This document shows, piece by piece, positions 12,923 to 18,883 of a stretch of 18,883 nt of DNA (its first letter is position 1; each line of letters starts with the position of its first letter). Origin of the DNA: JAAEQG01 sp023133475 (lineage in GTDB: Bacteria; Planctomycetota; Phycisphaerae; UBA1845); assembly GCA_030631415.1 (NCBI GenBank), contig DAOVLE010000088.1, forward strand, positions 1 to 18,883. The letters run 5' to 3'. The notes beneath the pieces were generated by a model. The model was not told where the DNA came from. It searched no databases and was given only the letters and a program-made list of their open reading frames with translations. The position numbers and the translations under genes are program-made.

Positions 12923-14776
12923 ATGAAACCAGTATGTAAGTGGTTGGCAATCGCAGCTCTGGGGCTTCTGATGGCGGTTTACCCCGCACAGGGCCAATTG
13001 GACAAGGCACTCGCCAGAGAAGCTTCGAAGATCGCGGTGTTCGAGCTGAAAGGCCCCATTATCGAGCGCCCGGTGGATGACACTTTCTCCTTCGGTGCAG
13101 ACAAGGCCACCTCGCTAAAGGACCTGGTCGCCCGTATGAAGGAGGCACGCGACGACGATGAAGTCGATGCGGTGGTCGTACTGGTGGAGGGTGTCTCGAT
13201 GGGGCTGGCCCAGATCGAGGAACTCCGCCAGGTCATGTCCCAGATCAGGGCGGTGGACAAAGATATTTACGTTCACGTGGACGGTTTGTCGCTGGGCACC
13301 CTCGCCTTGCTCGGCGAGGCAACCAAACTCAGCGTTGTCCCCACCGGCGATTTGTGGCTGGCGGGTATCCACGTGGAGTCGCCCTACGTTCGTGGGCTGC
13401 TCGACAAGATCGGGGTCACCCCCGATTTTCTGACCTGTGGCGAGTACAAAACCGCCGCGGAAATACTCATGCGCAAAGGCCCCAGCCCCCAGGCGGAGGA
13501 GATGACCAATTGGCTGTTGGATGGGCTGTACGACGCGATAGTGGACATGATTGCCGAGGGGCGTGGGGTGCCGCCAGCCAAGGTCCACGAGTGGATCGAC
13601 GATGCCCCCTACACAGCGGAGAAAGCGGTTCGTCTCGGCATCATCGATCAGGTGCAGCACCGGCAGACTTTTGTCGCGGGCATGCGCAAACGTTTCGGTG
13701 ACGAGGTGAAGTTTGTCAAGAACTACGGGGAAAAGAGCGGCCCGGAGTTTGATTTCAGCAGCCCGTGGTGGGTGTTCGATTTCTTCAAGGAATTGATGGG
13801 TGGCAAAGAGAAGAAGCAGAAGAACGCTATTGCCATCGTGTACGTAGACGGCCCGATCTCGCTGGGCAGTGAGAAACCCGATCCGTTCGGCGGTAGTGGC
13901 GGGGCGAAGAGCACTTCCATCCGCAAGGCATTGGACAAAGCCGCCGAGGATGACACCATCAAAGCCGTCGTGCTCCGCATCAATTCGCCCGGTGGCTCGG
14001 CAACAGCCAGTGAGATCATTCTTAATGCCAGCAAGCGTGTGGAGGCTGAAAAAACTCTGGTGGTTTCGATGGGCAACGTGGCGGGTAGCGGCGGCTATTA
14101 CGTAGCCTGTGGTGCCGACGTGATCTTCGCCGACACCTCGACCATCACCGGGTCGATCGGGGTGGTCGGCGGCAAGCTGGCTACAACGGAGATGTGGAAC
14201 AAGATCGGAATCACCTGGAAGGAGTACAATCGTGGGAAGAACGCCGCCATCCTCAGCTCCGCCCGCGTGTTCAACGACGAGGAGCGTGCTCGGATTCAGG
14301 CCTTGATGGACGAGATTTACGAGGTGTTCAAGCGTCACGTGATGGACGTTCGCGGCGACCACCTGACCAAAGAGATCGAAGCCATAGCCGGCGGGCGGGT
14401 GTACACCGGGCAGCAGGCCTTGGAACTGGGTCTGGTGGACAAGATCGGAACACTCGACGACGCAATCAAGTTCGCCGCGGAGATGGCGGACCTGGATGAC
14501 TACGAGATCCGCGTCATCCCCGAGCCCAAGAACCTCATGGAGCTTGTTATCGAAGAGTTCGCCGGTGGCGGTGATGATGACGAGGATTCCCTCTCGCTGA
14601 GTGTGGGCCTCGGGTCCTGGGGGCAGGCGTCACCCTTGCTGGAGTCGGCTTTGCCCCTGATCCGGCATATGGACCCTCAGCGTCTCGACGCGGTGCTAAG
14701 CGCTCTTATGCGCGTGGAGATGTTGAAACAAGAGGGGGTTGTGCTGATGATGCCCGAATTCGTCGTGCACCATTAA
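12923..14776 (+). CDS. sppA: Signal peptide peptidase SppA, long (two-domain) form, S49 family
   Basis: 617 residues with TTGGAGG 7 nt before ATG. It has an N-terminal signal peptide (hydrophobic 8-20, likely cleavage after AQG at about 24), then two S49/Clp-fold halves: about 35-270 and 300-525. By analogy with E. coli SppA, the catalytic lysine should be K176 in CGEYKTAAE (first half) and the nucleophile S389 in GNVAGSGGYY (second half). Supporting motifs include RINSPGGSA (352-360) and TGSIGVVGGK (409-418). It should degrade cleaved signal peptides at the cytoplasmic membrane. E. coli SppA is held by an uncleaved N-terminal segment; here the segment looks cleavable, so a periplasmic or lipid-free form is possible. 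An acidic GGGDDDED stretch (548-555) precedes a C-terminal extension of about 60 residues that I do not recognise. The frame is intact and the gene appears monocistronic. Confidence 0.93.
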   Translation: MKPVCKWLAIAALGLLMAVYPAQGQLDKALAREASKIAVFELKGPIIERPVDDTFSFGADKATSLKDLVARMKEARDDDEVDAVVVLVEGVSMGLAQIEELRQVMSQIRAVDKDIYVHVDGLSLGTLALLGEATKLSVVPTGDLWLAGIHVESPYVRGLLDKIGVTPDFLTCGEYKTAAEILMRKGPSPQAEEMTNWLLDGLYDAIVDMIAEGRGVPPAKVHEWIDDAPYTAEKAVRLGIIDQVQHRQTFVAGMRKRFGDEVKFVKNYGEKSGPEFDFSSPWWVFDFFKELMGGKEKKQKNAIAIVYVDGPISLGSEKPDPFGGSGGAKSTSIRKALDKAAEDDTIKAVVLRINSPGGSATASEIILNASKRVEAEKTLVVSMGNVAGSGGYYVACGADVIFADTSTITGSIGVVGGKLATTEMWNKIGITWKEYNRGKNAAILSSARVFNDEERARIQALMDEIYEVFKRHVMDVRGDHLTKEIEAIAGGRVYTGQQALELGLVDKIGTLDDAIKFAAEMADLDDYEIRVIPEPKNLMELVIEEFAGGGDDDEDSLSLSVGLGSWGQASPLLESALPLIRHMDPQRLDAVLSALMRVEMLKQEGVVLMMPEFVVHH

Positions 14777-14787
14777 CCACCCATAAC

Positions 14788-14803
14788 AGGGCAATCGCAT
14801 CTG
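14788..14803. mobile_element. Lone ISAs1-type terminal repeat
   Basis: CAGGGCAATCGCATCT is identical to the first 16 bases of the element at 10867, 12 bp past the sppA stop. No transposase and no opposite end follow within the window, so this is a scar or solo end. Confidence 0.65.
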
Positions 14804-14958
14804 AAGAAAATGGAAAATGGAAAATTAAAAATGGAAAATGGAGGGAGGGGAAACATTGTCGTTGGGTGCACTCCCTTCCTTCTTCTCTGCGCTCTCTGCG
14901 TCTCTGCGTTCATAAAAAATGGAGCGTGGAAAACTGAGAAAATGGCGTAATCACAGTT
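14804..14958. repeat. AT-rich heptad block and simple sequence, no gene seen
   Basis: GAAAATGG/AAAATTAAAA heptads (14806-14842) are a degenerate copy of the array at 2755. CTCTGCGCTCTCTGCGTCTC follows at 14887-14907. No reading frame in this stretch looks coding. Confidence 0.7.
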
Positions 14959-15015
14959 GTAGAGCGGGTTTCACCCGCCGTTGTGGCATCACGCGGTGGG
15001 TAGAACCCGCTCTAC
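14959..15015. repeat. Inverted pair of GCGGGT palindromes
   Basis: GTAGAGCGGGTTTCACCCGC begins at 14959; the inverted partner ends GAACCCGCTCTAC at 15015. Both carry a G to A change in the GTAGGGC end that preserves pairing between the two outer ends (GTAGAGC with GCTCTAC), a compensatory pair relative to the copies elsewhere. Confidence 0.75.
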
Positions 15016-15029
15016 ATCTATTCATTCTC

Positions 15030-15126
15030 CATTTCCCATTCCTCTCTGCGGAGTTCAGCACCGCCATATGTTGAATCTTATTCGCATTGGCCAGGTGGCG
15101 GCAATTCCACGTCAGAAGAAAGTCGG
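15030..15126 (-). pseudogene. C-terminal scrap of a PIN-domain protein
   Basis: On the minus strand from about 15126 the frame reads DFLLTWNCRHLANANKIQHM and then AVLNSAERNG before running into repeats. D-x-LLTWNCRHLANA is a strong signature of the last catalytic aspartate region of one class of PIN (VapC-like) ribonucleases. Only about 30 residues remain, the N-terminus is missing, and similarity ends before the usual TP-x-EL tail. It belongs to the string of decayed toxin genes in this region. Confidence 0.65.
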
Positions 15127-15171
15127 GGGATGTCGGGTCTGTGGACCCGACCTACGGGGGCGGTGTTTTGG

Positions 15172-15324
15172 TCAAGTCTCCAACTCGAGCGCATTGCGGG
15201 CGACGAGGCGGAAGAGGCGGCAGCGGCGCCGGACGTCGAGTGCCGATTCCCTATCAGCCAATTCGCCGGGATAGGCGAAGTCGCCTTCAGCCTTGGATAC
15301 CCATTCAGCGGCGATCGGCTTCAT
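15172..15324 (-). CDS. 50-residue HEPN protein with its core deleted in frame
   Basis: ATG 15324 lies inside the end of the MNT gene, overlapping it by 20 nt. The product begins MKPIAAEWVSKAEGDFA, the typical N-terminus of HEPN-domain partners of MNT proteins, then passes without any frame change into YPGELADRESALDVRR and RCRLFRLVARNALELE, the typical C-terminus. The central 80 or so residues of the four-helix bundle, including the usual CFHAQQ-type region, are missing. The original protein would have been about 130 residues. As a mini-protein of two helices it is unlikely to be a ribonuclease. Since the frame is preserved it may still be made and could bind the MNT partner. Other reading: a decaying pseudogene caught while still in frame. 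Confidence 0.7.
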   Translation of the reverse strand: MKPIAAEWVSKAEGDFAYPGELADRESALDVRRRCRLFRLVARNALELET

Positions 15325-15625
15325 AGAGCACCTTGCCTTCTTCCAGAATCTCCCGTATGAAGTCGTCGCCCATCTCCAGACGCTCGCGCACCTTCTCCGG
15401 AGTCCGCACGATCAGGTCCACCGGAAAGGCCGGACGAAGCCTCATCCGCATTTCCACAGATTGATTAACGCTCTTGCCCTCAAAAGGGAGAATGACGAGC
15501 AGGTCCACGTCTGAATCGTTGGTCGCTGCACCACGCACGTAAGAGCCAAACAGCACGACCCGATCAGCATGAAACTCACGCCCAATCCGCCGACCCAGGT
15601 CCTCGATTTGATTCATGGTTACCAT
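15305..15625 (-). CDS. MNT-type minimal nucleotidyltransferase (antitoxin of an MNT-HEPN module), copy 1
   Basis: 106 residues from ATG 15625 (MVTMNQIEDL). A start 54 codons further upstream is in frame, but the promoter lies downstream of it and the second copy in this window also begins at MVTMNQ. The polymerase-beta nucleotidyltransferase signature is intact: G27-S28-YVRG, D39-V-D41 in NDSDVD, and a third acid, D70, in FPVDLIV. In studied MNT-HEPN pairs the MNT protein neutralises the HEPN ribonuclease, in some cases by adding AMPs to a tyrosine. Here the HEPN partner has lost its core, so the MNT gene is an orphan with intact active-site residues. Confidence 0.85.
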   Translation of the reverse strand: MVTMNQIEDLGRRIGREFHADRVVLFGSYVRGAATNDSDVDLLVILPFEGKSVNQSVEMRMRLRPAFPVDLIVRTPEKVRERLEMGDDFIREILEEGKVLYEADRR

Positions 15626-15670
15626 TCGGGCAACGTTCCTGCGGTTAGCCAAGTAGTTGGCCAGAAGCAT

Positions 15671-15699
15671 ACCATAATGGAGGTTGATGAATGTTTCAA
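15671..15699 (-). promoter_or_regulatory. Promoter of MNT copy 1
   Basis: On the minus strand, TTGAAA (15699-15694), exactly 17 nt, then TATGGT (15676-15671). The predicted transcript begins about 40 nt before ATG 15625. The layout aligns base for base with the promoter of copy 2 at 18402-18430, including a shared CATCAA-CTCC core in the spacer. Confidence 0.65.
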
Positions 15700-15802
15700 T
15701 CGGATTTTCTTGACCAGTTCGCTCCGAACGCACCGTCCGCCATGCCACCGCAATGGGGTAGAACATGGTCACGCAAGCGTGAACCATGCCACCCGCCGTC
15801 AG

Positions 15803-17359
15803 TTACGGTGACGTGAGTGCTATGTCCGGGAAGAGCTGTCCTTGGATATACCGGTCCCGTTTGCCCTTGTTCGCAGCGCCGGAGTTCGTCAATAAGAATC
15901 CTTCAAGCGTAGCTTCGCTTGCAAGTTCACACGCCAGCCTACGAAGGTCGAGGCGTCGGAGCAGGTCTATCGTTATTGGGCGCTTTGCATCCCAGAAGAT
16001 AAAGGCACGGAAAAAAGTTTTTGCGATTTCCGAGTTTAGTAGGGAAGCGAGGTATTCAGCTTCTTCCTTCGATTGGCACGCGATGAAGTTTGACGTGTCA
16101 TCGAGCATGATGGGTTGCCCGGCGTGGGTGCCGACGACTCTGAAATCGAGCTTCTTGTAGAAACCGGAAATGGCGACTTTCCAAGGTGCGAACGAGTACG
16201 GGCCTACGCCGAAGATGGAAAACCGCGGACGTTTCTTGTATATGGAGCTTGCACGACGATCCAGGTATAAGGCATGCTCCTGCAGATACCTCGATGTCTT
16301 GGGGGCCTTTAGTTGTATCGTGATCGTGTCGTCTCCAACAGCCCTTTGCGTCACAAGCATCCAATGTTCCGGATGTGCAACGTTGCCGTTTGCGAGGTTC
16401 GAGCCCTTGAGCATGGGGAATACATAGTCGTCTTCGAGTTCCACCACTTCTCCCAGCCCATTGCGGTAACGCGCGCCTTCCTTGTGAAGTTCCATCACCT
16501 TGGAGCAGTCGTGTTTGATTCCGGACCGCCATTTGTGGATTTCTTCTCCCTGAAGGTGCTTCCATTGGCTGTATAAAGCGACTTCCGCAACTAGTTGGCC
16601 GTCGCGATAGCCGATTACCTGTGTCGCCTCCTCTGTAGTCAGGTCATCGTAGACTAGACAGTCATGGGTGCCACCTGACTTGGAAGTTCGACAGACGAGG
16701 AAGCAGGCATCCACGCTGGCGCCGAAGTAACGGTTGGCATCGATGAGATAAAGCTGCACGCTGCTCAAGCGGATGCTGTTCGTCCAAGCGTGAAGGAGCA
16801 CTTTTCGTGCAACCGCAGTTTTGCAAAGCATGGCCATCGTTGCCTCGCGGCCACCCAACAATTTGAGGATGTGGATAAACATCCACTCGGAAATGTCGAA
16901 GTTGCTCTTCCCTGTGATGGCGTCTAAGCCTGCTCGCTTCTGGAAATTACTCTTTGCCGGAAGATTGGAACTGCCCAAGGTGCCGAGATCCGCGTTCGTG
17001 ACCCAAGGTGGGTTGCCGACTACGAGCAGCGGCTCCGGGAGTTTGCGCAGAAGCTCAGGCCAATCGGTCTCGAAGAAGTTGTCGCAGATAACCCGGACCT
17101 TGCAGGATTCGGTTCGGTCACGGGCAGCCAATAACGCAGCCTTAACGTAGTCGCTATTGATGTCGAGCCCGACAGCCTCCTTGGCATCGGGAAAGTGTTC
17201 GAGGGCAGACACGAGGAAATTCCCCGTTCCACACGTCGGCTCCACAATGGCAGCGGGCTGGAATTGCCGGCGGGCAAGCAGCCGACATGCCTTGCGAGCA
17301 AGCGTAAGCGGAGTTTGAAAATCACCAAACTCGACAATCCGTTTGTTCTTCTTTCGCAT
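15803..17359 (-). CDS. N6-adenine DNA methyltransferase, TaqI/Eco57I-like, no visible nuclease
   Basis: 518 residues from ATG 17359 (MRKKNKRIVEFGDFQTP). The frame is open 100 codons further upstream, but that stretch is dispersed repeat. The FGDFQTP opening is common in this enzyme group. SAM-binding motif I is VEPTCGTGNFL (39-49), LDIN follows (motif II region), and catalytic motif IV is NPPW (116-119), giving the gamma order of amino-methyltransferases. The C-terminal half (about 250-500) should hold the target-recognition region, as in TaqI-type enzymes; it ends with AEYLASLLNSEIAKTFF and RPITIDLLRRLDLRRL, typical of such recognition domains. No PD-(D/E)XK or other nuclease domain is seen in it or beside it. 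It may be an orphan methylase, the relic of a restriction system or a Type IIG-like fragment. It stands between two MNT-HEPN modules, all on the minus strand. Confidence 0.85.
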   Translation of the reverse strand: MRKKNKRIVEFGDFQTPLTLARKACRLLARRQFQPAAIVEPTCGTGNFLVSALEHFPDAKEAVGLDINSDYVKAALLAARDRTESCKVRVICDNFFETDWPELLRKLPEPLLVVGNPPWVTNADLGTLGSSNLPAKSNFQKRAGLDAITGKSNFDISEWMFIHILKLLGGREATMAMLCKTAVARKVLLHAWTNSIRLSSVQLYLIDANRYFGASVDACFLVCRTSKSGGTHDCLVYDDLTTEEATQVIGYRDGQLVAEVALYSQWKHLQGEEIHKWRSGIKHDCSKVMELHKEGARYRNGLGEVVELEDDYVFPMLKGSNLANGNVAHPEHWMLVTQRAVGDDTITIQLKAPKTSRYLQEHALYLDRRASSIYKKRPRFSIFGVGPYSFAPWKVAISGFYKKLDFRVVGTHAGQPIMLDDTSNFIACQSKEEAEYLASLLNSEIAKTFFRAFIFWDAKRPITIDLLRRLDLRRLACELASEATLEGFLLTNSGAANKGKRDRYIQGQLFPDIALTSP

Positions 17360-17387
17360 TCGTCTTACCGGATTCGCCGAATTCCTT

Positions 17388-17545
17388 GGGTGTGACCATT
17401 TTTTGTGGCATAAGGCTGACAGGTGCCATGACATCCAACGCCGTGAATCTGAGAACCCGTGTTCATGAACACGATGACGCATTCTCAGCCCCCAGAGGGG
17501 GCATCGGAATATAGCCCGGGGTGAAGCGCAGCGAACCCTGGGTTG
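17388..17545 (+). repeat. Dispersed repeat, copy A (divergent, same orientation as copy C)
   Basis: Begins GGGTGTGACCAT immediately upstream of the methyltransferase gene, contains ATCCAACGCCGTGAA and GGAATATAGCCC, and ends in GTGAAGCGCAGCGAACCCTG. The middle is divergent and holds a GTGTTCATGAACAC palindrome (17459-17472). It shares its right part with the abutting copy B. Confidence 0.65.
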
Positions 17546-17802
17546 GCGTTTCGTGCAACCCAAGCCCCCGGATGGGGGCGATGGAATCCGCAGTGAGCCA
17601 AGCGATCCGTCGCCCCCCTTGGGGGCTTTGGGCGGGAGGGACAGCTTACTGCGCTTCACCCTGGGCTATATTCCGTCGCCTCCTCCGGAGGCTAAGAATA
17701 TGAACAAGAACGAAAACATTGGGTTCACGGCGTTGCATGGCATCCAACCAATTGAAGTGTAGACCGAAAAAATCAGCCGCACCACAGAGCATGGTCACAC
17801 CC
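17517..17802 (-). repeat. Dispersed repeat, copy B (inverted relative to C)
   Basis: About 286 bp, almost identical in reverse complement to 18451-18750. It ends in CATGGTCACACCC at 17802. It includes GCCTCCGGAGGAGGC-type and CCCCCNNNGGGGG-type internal palindromes. Short open frames in it are repeat translations and not genes. Confidence 0.85.
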
Positions 17803-17861
17803 GAATTCCTTCGACGTTGCCCGCCTTAGTTCTCCGCAAGGCGGGGAACAAGCAAGATGCA

Positions 17862-18057
17862 TTACTCATCCAGTTTCGAATGCAGTATCTTGCCCAACTG
17901 TTTGGCCAGTTCCAGCACCTCGTTCATTTCCGTGGGCTCGATCTCGTGCCAATCATCAGGATACCTCGTTTCAACTCCATGAACGGTCAGCGCGTCCGAT
18001 GCGTCCGACAACGAGGAAAGCTTTGGCGCGAACGGCTTCGCCCGTCTCATCGCTCAT
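17862..18057 (-). pseudogene. HEPN gene, core deleted and out of frame
   Basis: ATG 18057 (MSDETGEAVRA) overlaps the MNT copy 2 stop by 11 nt and looks like the HEPN start. After about 12 codons the true C-terminal part continues one frame over: PKLSSLSDASDALTVHGVET, then RYPDDWHEIEPTEMNEVLEL and AKQLGKILHSKL, ending at 17862. ALTVHGVETRYPDDW is a clear HEPN C-terminal signature. The central 70 or more residues are missing, and the junction changes frame, so no intact HEPN can be made. A 62-residue product could start at ATG 18050. Confidence 0.75.
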
Positions 18058-18361
18058 AGATGACCCTCCCGGATTTCTCCGCGAAGTAGACGATCGTGTT
18101 GACAACCGATCGCCAGCGTGCGTATTCATCGGGTGTCTTCACGATGATATCAAACGCGGCAGGACAGTCCGCCACCAGACGCCGAACGGCGGCATACCGC
18201 TTGCGCGGGGGCAGAGACGTCTCCGCAACCACCAACAGATCCACATCGGAATCGTCCCTGGCCGAGCCGCGTGCATGTGAGCCAAAGAGCACGACCCGAT
18301 CGGCGTCAAACTCACGCCCGATCCGCCGGCCCAGGTCCTCGATTTGATTCATGGTTACCAT
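18047..18361 (-). CDS. MNT-type minimal nucleotidyltransferase, copy 2
   Basis: 104 residues from ATG 18361, with GGGGAAG upstream. The first 20 or so residues are nearly identical to copy 1 (MVTMNQIEDLGRRIGREF). Motif: G27-S28-HARG, D39-V-D41 in DDSDVD, and third acid D71 in AAFDIIV. All catalytic acids are intact. The second half differs from copy 1, so these are diverged paralogues rather than a recent duplication. It sits within a 648-bp segment bounded by inverted copies of the ~290-bp repeat. Its HEPN partner downstream is broken. Confidence 0.87.
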   Translation of the reverse strand: MVTMNQIEDLGRRIGREFDADRVVLFGSHARGSARDDSDVDLLVVAETSLPPRKRYAAVRRLVADCPAAFDIIVKTPDEYARWRSVVNTIVYFAEKSGRVIYER

Positions 18362-18401
18362 CGCACAGCTTCCCCGATGTCAGCTATTTCGACCATCCCA
18401 T

Positions 18402-18430
18402 ACTGTAGCGGAGATTGATGAGAATCTCAA
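18402..18430 (-). promoter_or_regulatory. Promoter of MNT copy 2
   Basis: On the minus strand, TTGAGA (18430-18425), 17 nt, then TACAGT (18407-18402), about 40 nt before the start codon. It aligns with the copy 1 promoter. Confidence 0.55.
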
Positions 18431-18450
18431 TCGAGCATTCGCAACGACCT

Positions 18451-18750
18451 GGGTGTGACCATGCTCTGTGGTGCGACTGATTTTTTCGGTCTACACTTCA
18501 ATTGGTTAGATGCCATGCAACGCCGTGAACCCAATGTTTTCGTTCTTGTTCGTATTCTTAGCCTCCGGAGGAGGCGACGGAATATAGCCCAGGGTGAAGC
18601 GAAGCGAGCCCTGGGTAAGTAAGCTGTCCCTCCCATCCCAAGCCCCTGAAGGGGCGACGGATCGCCTGGTTCACTGCGGATTCCATCGCCCCCCTCCGGG
18701 GGCTTGGGTTGCACGAAACGCCAACCCAGGGTTCGCTTCGCTTCACCCTG
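18451..18750 (+). repeat. Dispersed repeat, copy C
   Basis: About 300 bp, starting GGGTGTGACCATGCTCTGTG. It is the inverted partner of copy B, with a roughly 14-bp extra segment (GAGCCCTGGGTAAG region). It stops abruptly at CTTCACCCTG, where copy B continues with GGGCTATATTCC. The break is probably the insertion point of the IS110-type element. Confidence 0.85.
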
Positions 18751-18883
18751 AAGCTATGAAGCAGGAGGTCGAGCCGGTTCGCGGTGCAACTGAGCTTGAG
18801 GTAAAATTACCGGTTTGTTTCCTGGTGGTTCTTTCTAACTCAAGGAGTTTAACCATGAACTTTGTCGGCATCGACCTCCACAA
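18751..18883 (+). mobile_element. Left end of an IS110-family element (continues beyond the window)
   Basis: Starts where repeat copy C is interrupted (about 18751) and includes 104 nt of non-coding sequence before the transposase. A short GGTAA/TTACC stem is at 18800-18811. The exact element boundary is inferred from the repeat break, not from a terminal repeat. Confidence 0.55.
18855..18883 (+). CDS. IS110-family transposase, first 9 codons (partial)
   Basis: ATG 18855 with CAAGGAG upstream. MNFVGIDLH matches the N-terminus of IS110-family DEDD recombinases, in which the D of VGID-LH is the first acidic catalytic residue. The window ends here, so completeness and subgroup (IS110 or IS1111) cannot be judged. 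Confidence 0.75.

Noticed and set aside
13115..14362. 415-codon minus-strand open frame
   Set aside because: Antisense to sppA, whose catalytic residues and signal peptide are clear.
17360..17659. Start of the DNA methyltransferase 100 codons further upstream
   Set aside because: That stretch is translated repeat copies A/B; the family-like FGDFQTP sequence starts just after ATG 17359.
1179..18361. Genome-wide reassignment of UGA to a sense codon
   Set aside because: The corrinoid, homocysteine methyltransferase and MNT genes end naturally in TGA at family-typical lengths, so UGA works as a stop.
17521..18746. Several 60-95-codon frames in repeat copies A, B and C
   Set aside because: The same peptide (KRSEPWVGVSCNPSP) appears in each repeat copy in inverted positions, as expected of repeat translation and not of genes.

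Overview
The window looks like a chromosomal piece from a Planctomycetota-type bacterium (Phycisphaerae-like is my best guess, not proven). The reasons are a large secreted protein with many D-x-N-x-N-G-x-P-D-E-C-D calcium-type repeats and a C-terminal dockerin-like segment, corrinoid/MttB-type C1 genes, and intergenic space full of palindromic and AT-rich repeats. It is GC-rich except in those repeats.

Left third (1-5.3 kb, minus strand): a C1/methyl-transfer cluster. Read 5' to 3' on the minus strand it encodes an MttB-superfamily methyltransferase lacking pyrrolysine, a stand-alone methionine-synthase activation domain, a corrinoid-binding protein, a homocysteine S-methyltransferase and a BtpA/SgcQ-family barrel protein. 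Together these resemble a methionine synthase split into separate polypeptides, with the folate-binding module replaced by an MttB-type enzyme. The MttB gene carries an in-frame TGA. The 39 codons after it look like the family's normal C-terminus and end in an ATGA overlap with the next gene. A long inverted repeat flanks the corrinoid/homocysteine pair.

Middle (5.3-11.4 kb): a 1058-residue secreted gluzincin-type metalloprotease (minus strand), then a decayed strip. The strip holds a transposase N-terminal stub fused to a frameshifted secreted protein with two starch-binding-like modules, an unidentified broken minus-strand coding remnant, an integrase C-terminal stub beside a tRNA-Val gene with its own terminator, and a 573-bp ISAs1-type remnant whose two terminal inverted repeats can be read.

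Right of centre (11.4-14.8 kb, plus strand): a CaCA-family cation exchanger lacking the usual glutamate in its second alpha repeat, and an intact long-form SppA signal peptide peptidase. Hairpin repeats separate them.

Right end (14.8-18.9 kb): a toxin-antitoxin and defence graveyard. It holds a PIN-domain scrap, two MNT nucleotidyltransferase genes each followed by a HEPN gene whose core has been deleted, an N6-adenine DNA methyltransferase with no visible nuclease partner, three copies of a ~290-bp repeat (two in inverted orientation around the second MNT module), and the left end and first codons of an IS110-family transposase. The surviving MNT genes and their well-formed promoters contrast with the gutted HEPN partners.

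All family assignments come from reading motifs by eye; no database search was run.
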